Source: Nocardioides humilatus (GTDB lineage Bacteria > Actinomycetota > Actinomycetes > Propionibacteriales > Nocardioidaceae). From it: a stretch of DNA of 64,000 bases. Below are positions 8,795-18,382 of the stretch, one piece after another. Numbering within the stretch: the first letter of the stretch is position 1; every line of letters starts with the position of its first letter. The notes beneath the pieces are model-generated. The model ran no database searches. It was not told the origin of the DNA and saw only the letters and a list, made by a program, of their open reading frames with translations. The translations under genes and the position numbers were made by a program. The stretch covers positions 62,001-126,000 of the forward strand of contig NZ_VUJV01000010.1 of the NCBI RefSeq assembly GCF_008373755.1, in the 5' to 3' direction.

Positions 8795-9903
8795 GCGGCA
8801 CCTCCTGCCATGACGTCGTAGGCGGCCCGCAGGTGCTCCTCCGACGGCCCCGTCAGGACCACCGGCTTCGCCACCTCGTCGAGTACGACGAAGCGGAGCG
8901 TGTTGCCCCGGGACTTCTTGTCCACGCGCATCGCGGCGAGCAGGTCGTCGAAGCCCGCACCGGAGTAGGTCGTCGGGAGCCCGACGGCGCCGAACGCGGT
9001 CGCGTGCCGGGCGGCCGTCGCGTCGTCGAGGTGGCCGGCCAGCCGCGCGAGCTCGGCGACGTAGCAGCAGCCGATCGCGACCGCCTCGCCGTGCCGCATG
9101 GAGTAGCGCTCGGCCCGCTCGATGGCGTGGGCCATCGTGTGGCCGTAGTTGAGGACCTCGCGACCCGGGTGGCCGTCGCTGCCGCCCGTCTCCTTGAGGT
9201 CGGCGACGACGACGTCGATCTTCACGCGGATGGCGCGCTCGACGAGCTCGGGCAGCACCGGACCGTGCGGGTCGGTCGCTGCGTCGGGATCCTTCTCGAC
9301 CAGGTCGAGGATCACGGGGTCGGCGATGAAGCCGCACTTTACGACCTCGCCCATCCCCGCGACGAGCTCCTCGCGCGGGAGCGTGAGCAGGGTGTCGAGG
9401 TCGACGAGCACACCGGCCGGCTCGTGGAAGGACCCGACCAGGTTCTTGCCGGCACCGGTGTTGATGCCGGTCTTGCCGCCGACGGCCGCATCGACCATCG
9501 CGAGCAGCGTCGTCGGCACGTGGACGACCCGGACGCCACGCAGCCAGGTCGCGGCCACGAACCCGCCCAGGTCGGTGGTCGCACCGCCGCCGAAGGTCAC
9601 GACGGCGTCGGAGCGCGTGAAGCCGGCCTCGCCGAGCGCGTCCCAGCACTCGTTGGCCACTTCGGCGGCCTTGGTGGCCTCTCCTGACGGGAGCCCCAGG
9701 GCGAGGACGTCGTAGTGCTCGCGCAGCACGCGGAGCACGGGCTCGGCGAGCTCGGTCAGCTCGGCTGCGTGGAGGAAAGCGACGCGCTGCACCGCCTCGC
9801 CGAGGATCCCCGGGAGCCGGTCGGCCAGCGCCCGGCCGACCACCACGTCGTAGGGCGAAGCGCCGCCCACGTGCAGGACGGTGTGAGTCCCCTGGTCAGT
9901 CAT
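8791..9903 (-). CDS. aroB: 3-dehydroquinate synthase
   Basis: Converts DAHP to 3-dehydroquinate using NAD and a divalent metal. The 370-residue protein has NAD-binding and active-site segments FGGGATTDLGGFVAATW, a phosphate-binding GGKTGINTGAGKNLVGSFHEP, GMGEVVKCGFIADP and the metal-ligand helix NYGHTMAHAIERAERY. Length is normal for the family. It is translationally coupled at both ends by 4-nt overlaps, with aroK upstream (ATGA) and aroQ downstream (GTGA), so the three enzymes are probably made from one mRNA. Confidence 0.97.
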   Translation of the reverse strand: MTDQGTHTVLHVGGASPYDVVVGRALADRLPGILGEAVQRVAFLHAAELTELAEPVLRVLREHYDVLALGLPSGEATKAAEVANECWDALGEAGFTRSDAVVTFGGGATTDLGGFVAATWLRGVRVVHVPTTLLAMVDAAVGGKTGINTGAGKNLVGSFHEPAGVLVDLDTLLTLPREELVAGMGEVVKCGFIADPVILDLVEKDPDAATDPHGPVLPELVERAIRVKIDVVVADLKETGGSDGHPGREVLNYGHTMAHAIERAERYSMRHGEAVAIGCCYVAELARLAGHLDDATAARHATAFGAVGLPTTYSGAGFDDLLAAMRVDKKSRGNTLRFVVLDEVAKPVVLTGPSEEHLRAAYDVMAGGAA

Positions 9904-10412
9904 CGCGCCTCCCTCAGCCTCTCCGCGACCTCAGCCACGACATCTTGGGGGCTGCGGTCGTCGGTGTCGACCGAGATCGTGGCCAGGCCCTCGTAGACCG
10001 GGGTGCGCTCGTCAAGGAGCTGCTTGACCCGGGACCGGACGTTGCCGAGCAACAGCGGGCGCCCCGCCCCGAGCCCGACCCTCTTGACCGCGTCAGACAG
10101 CCCCACCCGCAGGAAGACGACCCGGTGGTCGGCGAGGAGTGCTCGCGTGCCGGCGTCGAGCACGGCTCCCCCGCCGAGCGCCAAGACGCCGTCGTGACCG
10201 GCGAGCGCGGCCGCGACCGCCTCACGCTCCAGCGCACGGAAGGCGGCCTCGCCGTCGTCGACGAAGATGTCCTGCACGGCCTTGCCGGCGTGCTCCTCGA
10301 CCGCGTGGTCGCTGTCGAGGAAGCCGACGCCGAGCTCGTCGGCGAGCAGGCGACCGACCGTGGTCTTGCCGGCACCCATGGTGCCGACGAGCACGGCGAC
10401 CGGCTGGGTCAC
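9900..10412 (-). CDS. aroK: Shikimate kinase
   Basis: Phosphorylates shikimate at O3. The 170-residue P-loop kinase has Walker [12 protein letters not shown] near residues 10-20, the shikimate-binding DSDHAVE segment with its Asp, LGGGAVLD near residue 80 and a lid segment GAGRPLLLG. Translation starts at GTG 10412, overlapping the aroC stop by 4 nt. Length and motifs are standard. Confidence 0.96.
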   Translation of the reverse strand: MTQPVAVLVGTMGAGKTTVGRLLADELGVGFLDSDHAVEEHAGKAVQDIFVDDGEAAFRALEREAVAAALAGHDGVLALGGGAVLDAGTRALLADHRVVFLRVGLSDAVKRVGLGAGRPLLLGNVRSRVKQLLDERTPVYEGLATISVDTDDRSPQDVVAEVAERLREAR

Positions 10413-11587
10413 CGGTACCTCAGGGAGGCCAGGTAGCTCTCGGCGTTGCGCCGTGTCTCCTGGACCGAGTCGCCACCGAACTTCTCGATGACCGCGTCGG
10501 CGAGCACCAGCGCGACCATCGCCTCGGCCACGATCCCAGCGGCGGGCACGGCACAGACGTCGGAACGCTGGTGGTGGGCGACCGTCGCCTCGCCGGTCGC
10601 GACGTCGACGGTGCGCAGCGCACGGGGCACGGTGGCGATCGGCTTCATCGCCGCGCGGACGCGCAGGATCTCGCCGGTCGTCATGCCGCCCTCGGTGCCG
10701 CCGGAGCGACCCGAGACGCGTCGCAGGCCCTCGTCGGTCGAGATGATCTCGTCGTGCGCGAGCGAGCCCGGCGTCGCGGCCAGCTCGAAGCCGTCACCGA
10801 CCTCGACACCCTTGATCGCCTGGATGCCCATCAGCGCGCCGGCGAGGCGCGAGTCGAGGCGGCGGTCCCAGTGGACGTGCGAGCCGAGGCCCGGCGGGAG
10901 GCCGTGCACGACGACCTCCACGACGCCACCGAGGGTGTCGCCGTCCTTGTGGGCCTGGTCGATCCGCTCGACCATCAGCTGGGAGGTCTTCTCGTCGAGG
11001 CAGCGCACCTCGTCAACGTCGAGCCGGGCGACGTCGTCGGGATCGGGCCAGAGCCCGGCGGGCGCACGGACGCCGCCGAGCTCGATGACGTGGGAGACGA
11101 TGCGAGCGCCGACGGCCTGCTCGAGGAAGTTGCTCGCGACGCGGCCGAGGGCGACGCGAGCGGCCGTCTCACGCGCCGAGGCGCGCTCGAGGATCGGCCG
11201 GGCCTCCTCGAAGTCGTACTTCTGCATGCCGGCGAGGTCGGCGTGGCCGGGCCGCGGGCGGGTCAGGGGCGCGTTGCGACCGGTGTCCTTGAGCAGGTCC
11301 GGGTCGACCGGGTCGGCCGACATCACGGTCTCCCACTTCGGCCACTCGGTGTTGCCGACCTGGATCGCGACCGGTCCGCCCTGGCTCTTGCCGTGCCGGA
11401 CGCCGCCGATGATGGTGACCTCGTCCTGCTCGAACTTCATCCGGGCACCGCGGCCGTAGCCGAGGCGCCGCCGGGCGAGCGAGTCGGAGATGTCGTCGGT
11501 CGTCACCTCGACGTGGGCCGGCAGACCCTCGAGGATCGCGACCAGGGAGGGTCCGTGGGACTCCCCCGCGGTCAGCCAGCGCAACAT
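10409..11587 (-). CDS. aroC: Chorismate synthase
   Basis: Makes chorismate from EPSP with reduced FMN. The 392-residue product begins [15 protein letters not shown], the family N-terminus, and contains the FMN-site segments [33 protein letters not shown] and a C-terminal [15 protein letters not shown]. The ATG at 11587 is preferred because GGGAGG sits 9 nt upstream; the in-frame ATG 9 nt earlier would abut that Shine-Dalgarno, and a longer extension to 11755 is low-complexity. It heads the overlapping aroC-K-B-Q run, with the prepilin peptidase gene 37 nt upstream. Confidence 0.97.
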   Translation of the reverse strand: MLRWLTAGESHGPSLVAILEGLPAHVEVTTDDISDSLARRRLGYGRGARMKFEQDEVTIIGGVRHGKSQGGPVAIQVGNTEWPKWETVMSADPVDPDLLKDTGRNAPLTRPRPGHADLAGMQKYDFEEARPILERASARETAARVALGRVASNFLEQAVGARIVSHVIELGGVRAPAGLWPDPDDVARLDVDEVRCLDEKTSQLMVERIDQAHKDGDTLGGVVEVVVHGLPPGLGSHVHWDRRLDSRLAGALMGIQAIKGVEVGDGFELAATPGSLAHDEIISTDEGLRRVSGRSGGTEGGMTTGEILRVRAAMKPIATVPRALRTVDVATGEATVAHHQRSDVCAVPAAGIVAEAMVALVLADAVIEKFGGDSVQETRRNAESYLASLRYR

Positions 11588-11624
11588 GGGCCCCATCCTC
11601 CCATCCCGGCCCGCTGGGCCGGCC

Positions 11625-12380
11625 TCAGCCCCGGAGCGCCGAGACGAGCGGTGGGCCGACGATCCCGACCCAGGCGCCGACGAGGAGGAACGGGCCGAAC
11701 GGGTAGGCCCGCTTGAGCACGGAGCGGTCGCGCTTGGCGATCGCATAGGCGACACCGAGCACGGCGAAGAGCAGGAACGCCGCGTAGAGGCCGACGAGGA
11801 GCTGCTGGGCGTCCAGGTAGCCGAGGACCAGCCCGAGCAGGGCCGAGAGGCGTACGTCGCCGAAACCCATGCCCGCCTGGCGGACGAACCAGAGCACCCA
11901 GAAGACGGTCCGGACCGCGACCATGCAGATCACGCCGGTCACGAAGTCGTGCCGCTCGCCGGTGAACGCCCACTCGGCGCCGCCGTAGGCCAGTGCGACG
12001 AGGGTCGCCGGGAGCACGACAATCGAGGGCAGCAGTCGGGTGTGGTGGTCGACGACGCCCAGCAAGGTCCCGATCGGCACCAGGGCGAGCAGCAGCGGGA
12101 GCAGCCAGTCCCAGCCCACCGCAGCACCCACGCCGGCGCCGGCGACCGCGGACAGGGCGCCCGCGACCTGGGCCAGGCGGGGGCGGCGGCCGAGGTCGGC
12201 GTACAGCTCCTTGGGGCCTTCGTCGCGCAGCACCTGCTGGGCGGCCGTCAGCTCGGCGCCCTCCTCGGGCTCCGGTACTGGCGGCGGCTCCGGCAGCAAC
12301 CGGATGAGGTACGGCGTCAGCGCGCCTCCCAGGCCGCAGACCAGCAGGCCGACCAGCGCCGCCGCGAGGTGCTCGTTCAC
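11625..12380 (-). CDS. A24 family prepilin peptidase
   Basis: A 251-residue polytopic membrane aspartyl protease that processes type IV pilin-like or Flp/Tad prepilins. The two catalytic aspartates are visible in [14 protein letters not shown] and in the GxGD-type motif [15 protein letters not shown]. At least six hydrophobic segments are evident. The N-terminal methyltransferase domain and its CxxC pairs, found in PilD, are absent, as in many actinobacterial homologues. The start is GTG at 12380, overlapping aroE's stop by 4 nt (GTGA). No pilin genes are seen nearby, so its substrates must be encoded elsewhere. Confidence 0.88.
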   Translation of the reverse strand: MNEHLAAALVGLLVCGLGGALTPYLIRLLPEPPPVPEPEEGAELTAAQQVLRDEGPKELYADLGRRPRLAQVAGALSAVAGAGVGAAVGWDWLLPLLLALVPIGTLLGVVDHHTRLLPSIVVLPATLVALAYGGAEWAFTGERHDFVTGVICMVAVRTVFWVLWFVRQAGMGFGDVRLSALLGLVLGYLDAQQLLVGLYAAFLLFAVLGVAYAIAKRDRSVLKRAYPFGPFLLVGAWVGIVGPPLVSALRG

Positions 12381-13177
12381 GACGAGCGCTCCTGCAGCGC
12401 GGCCTTGCCCGCGGCCCGCATCGCGTCGAGCGGCGCCGCCACCCCCGTGAAGGCGGTGAACTGGAGTGCGGCCTGGTGGACCAGGAGGTCGAGACCCGAC
12501 ACGACGACGCCGCCGACCGCTGACAGCGGCGTCGGCCACGGGTCGTAGATGACGTCGAAAAGCAGCGCGACACCTGCGCAGGCGGCGACCAGCCGGTCGA
12601 CCTGCGCAGCCACCGGGATCGTCGACACGATCGCGTCGGTGTCGTCGTCGACGTCGGCGAGGGAGACGATCTCGACCTGCGGCGCCGTCGGGTGCGCTGC
12701 GACGCGTTCGGCAGCCTCGCGCGCCCGGTCCGCGTCACGTACGGCGATCCGCAGCCACGTCGCTCCGAGCTCGACCATCGCCAGTCCGGTCGACGCGGCG
12801 GTCGCGCCGCCGCCGAGGATCGTGGCGGTCCGGATCACGCCGTCGTAGCGCTCGCGCACCGCGGCAACCGCCCCGGGAAGGTCGGTGTTGTCCGCGTGGA
12901 CCTCACCGCCGGCGAGCAGCAGCGTGTTGGCCGATCCCACCAGCCGGGCCCGCTCGCTGACGACGTCGGCACGCGCGAGCGCCTCACGCTTCAGCGGCGC
13001 TGTCACCGACAGCCCGCGCCAGTCACCGTCGAGACCGGTCACGAAGTCGGCCAGCCCGCCCGAGGCGACCTGCACGGCGTCGTAGGACCAGTCGAGGCCG
13101 ACGGCGGCGTAGCCGGCCCGGTGCAGGGCGGGCGACAGCGAGTGGGCGATCGGGTCGCCCAGGACGGCACACCTCAT
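12377..13177 (-). CDS. aroE: Shikimate dehydrogenase
   Basis: Reduces 3-dehydroshikimate to shikimate with NADPH. The 266-residue protein shows the substrate-binding start CAVLGDPIAHSLSPALHRAGY, the catalytic Lys in LSVTAPLKREAL, NTLLLAGGEVHADNTD and the nucleotide-binding loop TILGGGATAASTGLAM. The segment FDVIYDPWPTPL is also typical. Some actinobacterial enzymes of this subgroup are annotated simply as shikimate dehydrogenase family. It lies 7 nt after mltG and is coupled by overlap to the prepilin peptidase gene. Confidence 0.94.
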   Translation of the reverse strand: MRCAVLGDPIAHSLSPALHRAGYAAVGLDWSYDAVQVASGGLADFVTGLDGDWRGLSVTAPLKREALARADVVSERARLVGSANTLLLAGGEVHADNTDLPGAVAAVRERYDGVIRTATILGGGATAASTGLAMVELGATWLRIAVRDADRAREAAERVAAHPTAPQVEIVSLADVDDDTDAIVSTIPVAAQVDRLVAACAGVALLFDVIYDPWPTPLSAVGGVVVSGLDLLVHQAALQFTAFTGVAAPLDAMRAAGKAALQERSS

Positions 13178-13184
13178 CGGCTGG

Positions 13185-14327
13185 TCAGCACGCCTCGGAC
13201 TTCGTCGCGCAGTACTCCTGCAGCTCGGCGCGGTACTGCTCGAACTCCGCGTAGGTCTCCGCGAACTTCGTCTCGCCGGTCTTCAGGTTGACCGTGACGT
13301 AGTAGTACCAGTCGCCCTTGGTCGGGTGGAGTGCCGCCTTGATCGCCTCGTCGCCGGGGTTGCCGATCGGACCCGGCGGCAGTCCCGCGACCCGGAAGGT
13401 GTTGTAAGGCCCGGGCGCGGTCTCGCGCTCGTCCTGGGTGAGGCCGACCGACAGCGGGCGACCGAGCGCGTAGTCGACCGTCGCGTCGATCTGGAGCCGT
13501 CCGATCTGCCCGGCCGTGCCCGGGTTCTCCACCCGGTTGTAGATCACCTGGGCGATCTTGGCCATGTCGCGCCCCCTGCCCTCGGCCTGGACCAGGGAGG
13601 CGACGGTCATGATCTCGTGGGGTGTGTAGCCCAGCTCGTCAGCCGCTGCCTCCAGCCCCAGGTCGCTCGCCGACTGCTTCCAGCGGGTGACCATCGTGCG
13701 GAGGATCGACTCCGGGGTGTCTTGCGGCGTGACGACGTAGGTCGCCGGGAAGAGGTAACCCTCCGGGTCGCCCTTGGCGTAGTCGGGCAGTCCCAGGGCG
13801 TCGGCGTCGGCGAGGGCGCGCTCGAACTGCTTCTTGGTGAAGTCGGTGTTCTTGGCCAGCGTCGCGACGATGTCGGCGGCGCGGAGGCCCTCGGGGATCG
13901 TCACCGTGTCCTGGGCCAGGTTGCCCGGGTCGACGAGGACCTCGACCACGTCGGAGGCCTTCATCTCCTTCTTCAGGAGATAGGTGCCGGCTTGGATACC
14001 GGTGGCCGCGGAGTTGTCGGACGCCGCGTCGACGAAGGCGTCGGAGGACGCGACGACGTCGAGCTTCTCGAGTTCCTCCCCCATCGAGGAGATGCTTTGG
14101 CCGGGGTCGACCACGAACGTCACGCGACCCTTGCCCGGCCCGGGGTAGTCGTCGGGATCGCCGAAGAGGTCCTCGACCCAGGGCCCGGCGACGTACTTGA
14201 TGGCCGCACCGATCAGGAGGACGGCGACGGCCACGAAGAGCAGCATCGGAAGGCATCCGGAGAAGCGCCGCTTGCGACGGCGGGTGCCGACGGGCGGGGC
14301 GTCGTCCAGGACGTACGGGTCACTCAT
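13185..14327 (-). CDS. mltG: Endolytic peptidoglycan transglycosylase MltG
   Basis: Cleaves nascent glycan strands in the membrane and sets glycan length. The 380-residue product has a cytosolic basic N-terminus, one transmembrane helix around residues 27-48 and an extracytoplasmic YceG-like domain. The catalytic region MTVASLVQAEGRGRDMAKIAQVIYNR (quoted as key features: Glu in VQAEG, then VIYNR) matches the family, as does LQIDATVDYALG and the C-terminal YNTFRVAGLPPGPIGNPG. It overlaps ruvX by 8 nt. The neighbours ruvX and aroE are the usual actinobacterial context. Confidence 0.95.
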   Translation of the reverse strand: MSDPYVLDDAPPVGTRRRKRRFSGCLPMLLFVAVAVLLIGAAIKYVAGPWVEDLFGDPDDYPGPGKGRVTFVVDPGQSISSMGEELEKLDVVASSDAFVDAASDNSAATGIQAGTYLLKKEMKASDVVEVLVDPGNLAQDTVTIPEGLRAADIVATLAKNTDFTKKQFERALADADALGLPDYAKGDPEGYLFPATYVVTPQDTPESILRTMVTRWKQSASDLGLEAAADELGYTPHEIMTVASLVQAEGRGRDMAKIAQVIYNRVENPGTAGQIGRLQIDATVDYALGRPLSVGLTQDERETAPGPYNTFRVAGLPPGPIGNPGDEAIKAALHPTKGDWYYYVTVNLKTGETKFAETYAEFEQYRAELQEYCATKSEAC

Positions 14328-14817
14328 GCGTCTCCTCGACGTCGTTGCCGGGGTCGGCGGTGGCGGTCCCGAGCGCCACGACCTCTCCGGGCGCGTTCCC
14401 TGTCGCGCGCTCCGTGTCGAGAGCGTGCTGCAGAATCACGACGGCCGCGACCTGGTCGACCACGGCGCGTCGCTGTTGTCCCTTGCGTTGATCGCGGAGC
14501 ATAGCCTCCGCCGAAACTGTGGTGAGGCGTTCGTCGACGAGCCGCACCGGCACCGGCGCGATCCGCTCGGCCAACTGCGCGGCGAAGACCCGCGTCTTGA
14601 CTGCTGCCGGTCCCTCTCCCCCGGAGAGTGAGCGCGGCAGGCCCATCACGACCTCGACCGCCTCCTCGGCGGCGACGAGCTGGCGCAGACGCCGCAGGTC
14701 ACCCTTGCCGCGCCGGACGGTCTCGACCGGGGTCGCCAAGATCCCGGAGGGGTCGCAGCGTGCGACACCGATCCGAGCGTCGCCCGGGTCGACACCGAGG
14801 CGCACACCCCTCCTCAT
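14320..14817 (-). CDS. ruvX: Holliday junction resolvase-like protein RuvX/YqgF
   Basis: An RNase H-fold protein of 165 residues, implicated in pre-16S rRNA 5' maturation and/or Holliday junction processing. Visible motifs are GVDPGDARIGVARCDPSG with the first catalytic Asp, VMGLPRSLSGGEGPAA and DERLTTVSAEAML with a second acidic site. The ATG is at 14817, 10 nt after the alaS stop. It is co-transcribed between alaS and mltG in the conserved actinobacterial order. Confidence 0.93.
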   Translation of the reverse strand: MRRGVRLGVDPGDARIGVARCDPSGILATPVETVRRGKGDLRRLRQLVAAEEAVEVVMGLPRSLSGGEGPAAVKTRVFAAQLAERIAPVPVRLVDERLTTVSAEAMLRDQRKGQQRRAVVDQVAAVVILQHALDTERATGNAPGEVVALGTATADPGNDVEETHE

Positions 14818-14827
14818 CGAAGGGGCC

Positions 14828-17530
14828 TCACCCGGCGGCCGCCGCCGTCACCGCAGCGAGCGCCTCGTCGAGGCGGGTCGCGTCGGTGCCGCCACCCTGG
14901 GCGATGTCGTCCTTACCGCCACCGCGGCCGTCGATGAAGGGAGCCACGGCCCGCACGAAGGTGTTGGCCGAGAGCCCGCGGGCCTGGCCCGCGTCGTTGA
15001 CCGCGGCAACGACCGCGACCTTGCCGTCGGCGACCCCGAGGACCACCGCCACACCGGGCACATCACCGGGCAGTCGCCCGCGGACGTCGAGCGCGAGCGT
15101 GCGGACGTCCGCGCCGCCGGCGCCCTCGACCTTGTGGGCGACGACCCGCACGCCGTTGACGTCCTGCGCACCGGCGGCGAGATCGCCCCCGGCCGCCAGC
15201 AGCTGACCGACGCGGATCTTCTCGATCTCCTTCTCGGTCTGCTTGAGACGGTCGACGAGGTCACCGACCCGGCCGACGAGGTCGTCGGGCTGGGCCTTCA
15301 GCAGCGTGGTGAGCTGCGCGACGACGTCGCGCTCCTTGGCGAGGTAGGCGAAGCCCTCCACGCCGGTCAGCGCCTCGATGCGGCGGTTGCCGGAGCCGAC
15401 GCTGGACTCGCCGGTCACCACGACGGTGCCGATCTGGCTGGAGTGGTCGACGTGGGTGCCACCGCACAGCTCGCGCGACCAGGGACCGCCGATCTCCACG
15501 ACGCGGACCTTGGTGTTGTCGTAGGTCTCGCCGAAGAGGGCGAGCGCGCCCCAGTCCTTGGCCTCGGCCAGGGTCATGTAGTCCCACCCGACCGCGAGGT
15601 CGGCGCGCAGCGCGTTGTTGGAGACCTGCTCGATCTGGTGGAGCTGCTCGGGGGTGAGGGAAGAGAGCCAGCCGAAGTCGAGGCGCAGGTAGCCGGGACG
15701 GTTGTAGGAACCGGACTGCAGCGCGCTGGGCCCGAGCACCTCGCGCAGCGCCGCGTGGACGACGTGGGTGCCGGAGTGGGCCTGGCGGGCGCCGGTGCGC
15801 CAGTCGGGGTCGACCCGCGCGTGGAGCACCGAGGTGGGGTCGAGCTCACCGTCGACGACGCGCACCTGGTGCACGACGAGGCCACGCACCGGGCGCTGGA
15901 CGTCGAGCACCTCGAGCCGACCGCCGTCGAACTCGATCGTGCCGGCGTCGGCCACCTGCCCGCCGGACTCGGCGTAGAACGGCGTGCGGTCGAGCACGAT
16001 CTCGCCGACCTCACCGTTGGCGAGGCTGCGGACAGCCGCACCCTCCCGGAGGAGGGCCAGGGTGCGCGACTCGGTCTCGAGCGTCTCGTAGGCGAGCCAC
16101 TCCGTCGGGCCGTTGGCATCCAGGATGCCGCGGTAGACCGACGTGTCGGCGTGCTGGCCCTTCTTCGACTTCGCGTCGGCCTTGGCTCGCTCGCGCTGCT
16201 CGGCCATCAACTGCCGGAAACCGGGCTCGTCGACGGTCAGCCCCGCCTCGGAAGCCATCTCCAAGGTGAGGTCGATCGGGAAACCGTAGGTGTCGTGCAG
16301 GGCGAACGCCTTGGCCCCGGGCAGGACGGTCGAGTCCTGCTGCTTCACCTCGGTGGCGGCCAGGTCGAAGATCTGGGTGCCGGCCTGGAGCGTCTTGCGG
16401 AAGACCTCCTCCTCGGCATAGGCCACCCGCGAGATGCGGTCCCAGTCGGTGACGAGGTCGCCGTAGGTCTCCCCCATCTTGTCGCGGCTGACCGGCATCA
16501 GCTGCGGGAGCGCCGGGTCGTCGTAGCCGAGGAGGCGCATCGAGCGCACCGCACGGCGCAACAGGCGCCGCAGGACGTAGCCGCGCGCCTCGTTGCCCGG
16601 CGTCACGCCGTCGCCGATGAGCATCATCGAGCTACGGATGTGGTCGGCGACGACCCGGAAGCGCACGTCGTCGGCAGGATCTGCGCCGTACCTCTTGCCG
16701 GTGAGCTCCTCTGCCATCTGGATGACGGGGAACATGACGTCGATCTCGTACATGTTCTCCTTGCCCTGGAGCAGGAAGGCGACACGCTCGAGACCCATGC
16801 CGGTGTCGATGTTGCGCTTGGGCAACGACCCGGCGATGTCGAAGTCCTCCTTGCTGCGGACGGCCGAGAGCTCGTCCTGCATGAAGACCAGGTTCCAGAT
16901 CTCGAGGTAGCGGTCCTCGAGCTCGGTCGGCATCGCCAACCGCTCGGTGGTGGCGAACTCGCCGTCGGGGCCGTAGGAGGCGCCACGGTCGTAGAGGATC
17001 TCCGAGCACGGACCACCGGGGCCGGGCACACCCATCGACCAGTAATTCTCGCGCTTGCCGAGCTTGACGATGCGCTCAGCCGGCAGGCCGGTGACCTTCA
17101 TCCAGAGCTCGAGCGCCTCGTCGTCCCCGTGCAGGATCGAGGGCCACAGCCGGCCCTCCTCGAGCCCGAAGCCGCCGTCGGCGATGGACTTGGTGACCAG
17201 CTCCCAGGCGAGCTCGATGGCGCCCTCCTTGAAGTAGTCGCCGAAGGAGAAGTTGCCACACATCTCGAAGAAGGTGCCGTGGCGCGTGGTCTTGCCGACG
17301 TCCTCGATGTCCGGCGTGCGGATGCACTTCTGCACGCTCGTCGCACGGTCGTAGGGCGGCGTCTCCTGCCCCAGGAAGTAGGGCTTGAAGGGCACCATGC
17401 CGGCGTTGACGAAGAGCAGGTTGGGGTCGTCGAGGAGCAGCGACGCCGAGGGCACCGCCGTGTGACCGGCTGCCTCGAAGTGCGCCAGGAAGCGAGCGCG
17501 GATCTCCGCTGTGCTCAGGCCGCCGTCCAT
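14828..17530 (-). CDS. alaS: Alanyl-tRNA synthetase
   Basis: A class II synthetase of 900 residues with full domain set. The N-terminal aminoacylation domain begins STAEIRARFLAHFEAAGHT, the editing domain has the HxxxH zinc motif in HSGTHVVHAALREVLG and the second zinc pair in ELCGGTHVDHSSQIG, and a C-Ala domain ends the chain. The ATG at 17530 has GAGAGAGGCGAGG upstream and shares one base with the preceding stop (TGATG). Length is normal. It precedes ruvX and mltG in the same transcription unit. Confidence 0.98.
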   Translation of the reverse strand: MDGGLSTAEIRARFLAHFEAAGHTAVPSASLLLDDPNLLFVNAGMVPFKPYFLGQETPPYDRATSVQKCIRTPDIEDVGKTTRHGTFFEMCGNFSFGDYFKEGAIELAWELVTKSIADGGFGLEEGRLWPSILHGDDEALELWMKVTGLPAERIVKLGKRENYWSMGVPGPGGPCSEILYDRGASYGPDGEFATTERLAMPTELEDRYLEIWNLVFMQDELSAVRSKEDFDIAGSLPKRNIDTGMGLERVAFLLQGKENMYEIDVMFPVIQMAEELTGKRYGADPADDVRFRVVADHIRSSMMLIGDGVTPGNEARGYVLRRLLRRAVRSMRLLGYDDPALPQLMPVSRDKMGETYGDLVTDWDRISRVAYAEEEVFRKTLQAGTQIFDLAATEVKQQDSTVLPGAKAFALHDTYGFPIDLTLEMASEAGLTVDEPGFRQLMAEQRERAKADAKSKKGQHADTSVYRGILDANGPTEWLAYETLETESRTLALLREGAAVRSLANGEVGEIVLDRTPFYAESGGQVADAGTIEFDGGRLEVLDVQRPVRGLVVHQVRVVDGELDPTSVLHARVDPDWRTGARQAHSGTHVVHAALREVLGPSALQSGSYNRPGYLRLDFGWLSSLTPEQLHQIEQVSNNALRADLAVGWDYMTLAEAKDWGALALFGETYDNTKVRVVEIGGPWSRELCGGTHVDHSSQIGTVVVTGESSVGSGNRRIEALTGVEGFAYLAKERDVVAQLTTLLKAQPDDLVGRVGDLVDRLKQTEKEIEKIRVGQLLAAGGDLAAGAQDVNGVRVVAHKVEGAGGADVRTLALDVRGRLPGDVPGVAVVLGVADGKVAVVAAVNDAGQARGLSANTFVRAVAPFIDGRGGGKDDIAQGGGTDATRLDEALAAVTAAAAG

Positions 17531-17775
17531 CAGTCCTCGCCTCTCTCTAGCTCCCGTTGGGGAGCCGCTGCGACCTCGAACCGGTGCCGGAGGTCGGTTT
17601 CTGCCTCGTTCTTGCCGTACTGGAACTCGGCGCGGAACATCTGCGCGCCCAGGTTGGCCGCGTGGGCGCGGTCGCGGATCCCGTCGGCGGTGAAGGCCTC
17701 GGCGACCCGCCGTGCCTTCACCATCCCGTAGACCCCCGCAGCGGCGCCGGCGACGAACCAGACCCCGCGCCTCAC
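17530..17775 (-). CDS. DUF6167-type small membrane-anchored protein
   Basis: An 81-residue protein with a hydrophobic N-terminal segment (VWFVAGAAAGVYGMV, residues 5-19) followed by a soluble charged tail rich in R, E and A. Actinobacterial homologues immediately upstream of alaS are grouped as DUF6167, to which I assign this by N-terminus (RRGVWFVAGAAAGVY) and position. Function is unknown. The start is GTG at 17775, 10 nt after the previous gene, and the stop shares a base with the alaS start, so it is part of the alaS operon. Confidence 0.75.
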   Translation of the reverse strand: MRRGVWFVAGAAAGVYGMVKARRVAEAFTADGIRDRAHAANLGAQMFRAEFQYGKNEAETDLRHRFEVAAAPQRELERGED

Positions 17776-17785
17776 GGCGCTGTCC

Positions 17786-18358
17786 TCATCGGCTGACTTC
17801 CGAGGACCCGATCGCCGTGCGCTGACGTGCCTGCCACTCGCGGTGGGCCTGCTTCATGTCGGTCTTGCGCTGCTTGCGGGACCGCTTGACGTCACGCTTC
17901 ATCTCGAAGCGGATCCGGTTGCGGACCTCCGGCGCCAGCGCGCGACGCAGCCCGGCGGCGAGCGAGGCGGTGCGGATCAGGCTCTCGCGCAGCAAAGCGT
18001 CGACGATCGGCGGGCCGGGGACGGTGGGGACCAGGGCCAGGGGGCCGCCCGCGCTCCTGCGCTGACCGAGCTCGGTGATGACGTAGTCCTTGTCGTCGAC
18101 GATGGTGAGGTCGGACAGGCGCAGCGTACGGCGCGCCTCCTCGAGCCGCTCGGCCTCCTCGAGGAGCTGGTGCTGCAGCTCGTCGAGCTCCTCCCGGAGC
18201 GCTTCGACGTCGGCAGCGGCGTTGGAGAGCACCTCTTCGCCCTGCTCCTGGGTGCGCCGCAGCTCGGCCATCAGCCAGCCGACAGCGGCCACCAGGCCGA
18301 TGACAAGCAGCACGGTGAAGAAGGCCAGCCAGCCTGGGACCACCATCGCGCTCGTCAT
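17786..18358 (-). CDS. Membrane-anchored coiled-coil protein of unknown function
   Basis: A 190-residue protein with one N-terminal transmembrane helix (GWLAFFTVLLVIGLVAAVGWLM), then a predicted coiled coil (roughly residues 33-75, dense in E, L and R), then a basic C-terminus (KRDVKRSRKQRKTDMKQAHREW). I do not recognise a named family; the layout resembles actinobacterial proteins found between rarA and alaS. The ATG at 18358 is chosen because TAGGCT lies 8 nt upstream, as for a leaderless transcript; a TTG 9 nt earlier is the only alternative. Function unknown. Confidence 0.7.
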   Translation of the reverse strand: MTSAMVVPGWLAFFTVLLVIGLVAAVGWLMAELRRTQEQGEEVLSNAAADVEALREELDELQHQLLEEAERLEEARRTLRLSDLTIVDDKDYVITELGQRRSAGGPLALVPTVPGPPIVDALLRESLIRTASLAAGLRRALAPEVRNRIRFEMKRDVKRSRKQRKTDMKQAHREWQARQRTAIGSSEVSR

Positions 18359-18382
18359 GGGACCCAAGCCTATCCGCCCGCG

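Noticed and set aside
14519-17731. Long open frame of over 1,000 codons on the plus strand
   Set aside because: It is the antisense of alaS and ruvX, a common artefact in very G+C-rich genes; its composition is R/G/D-rich with no family signature.
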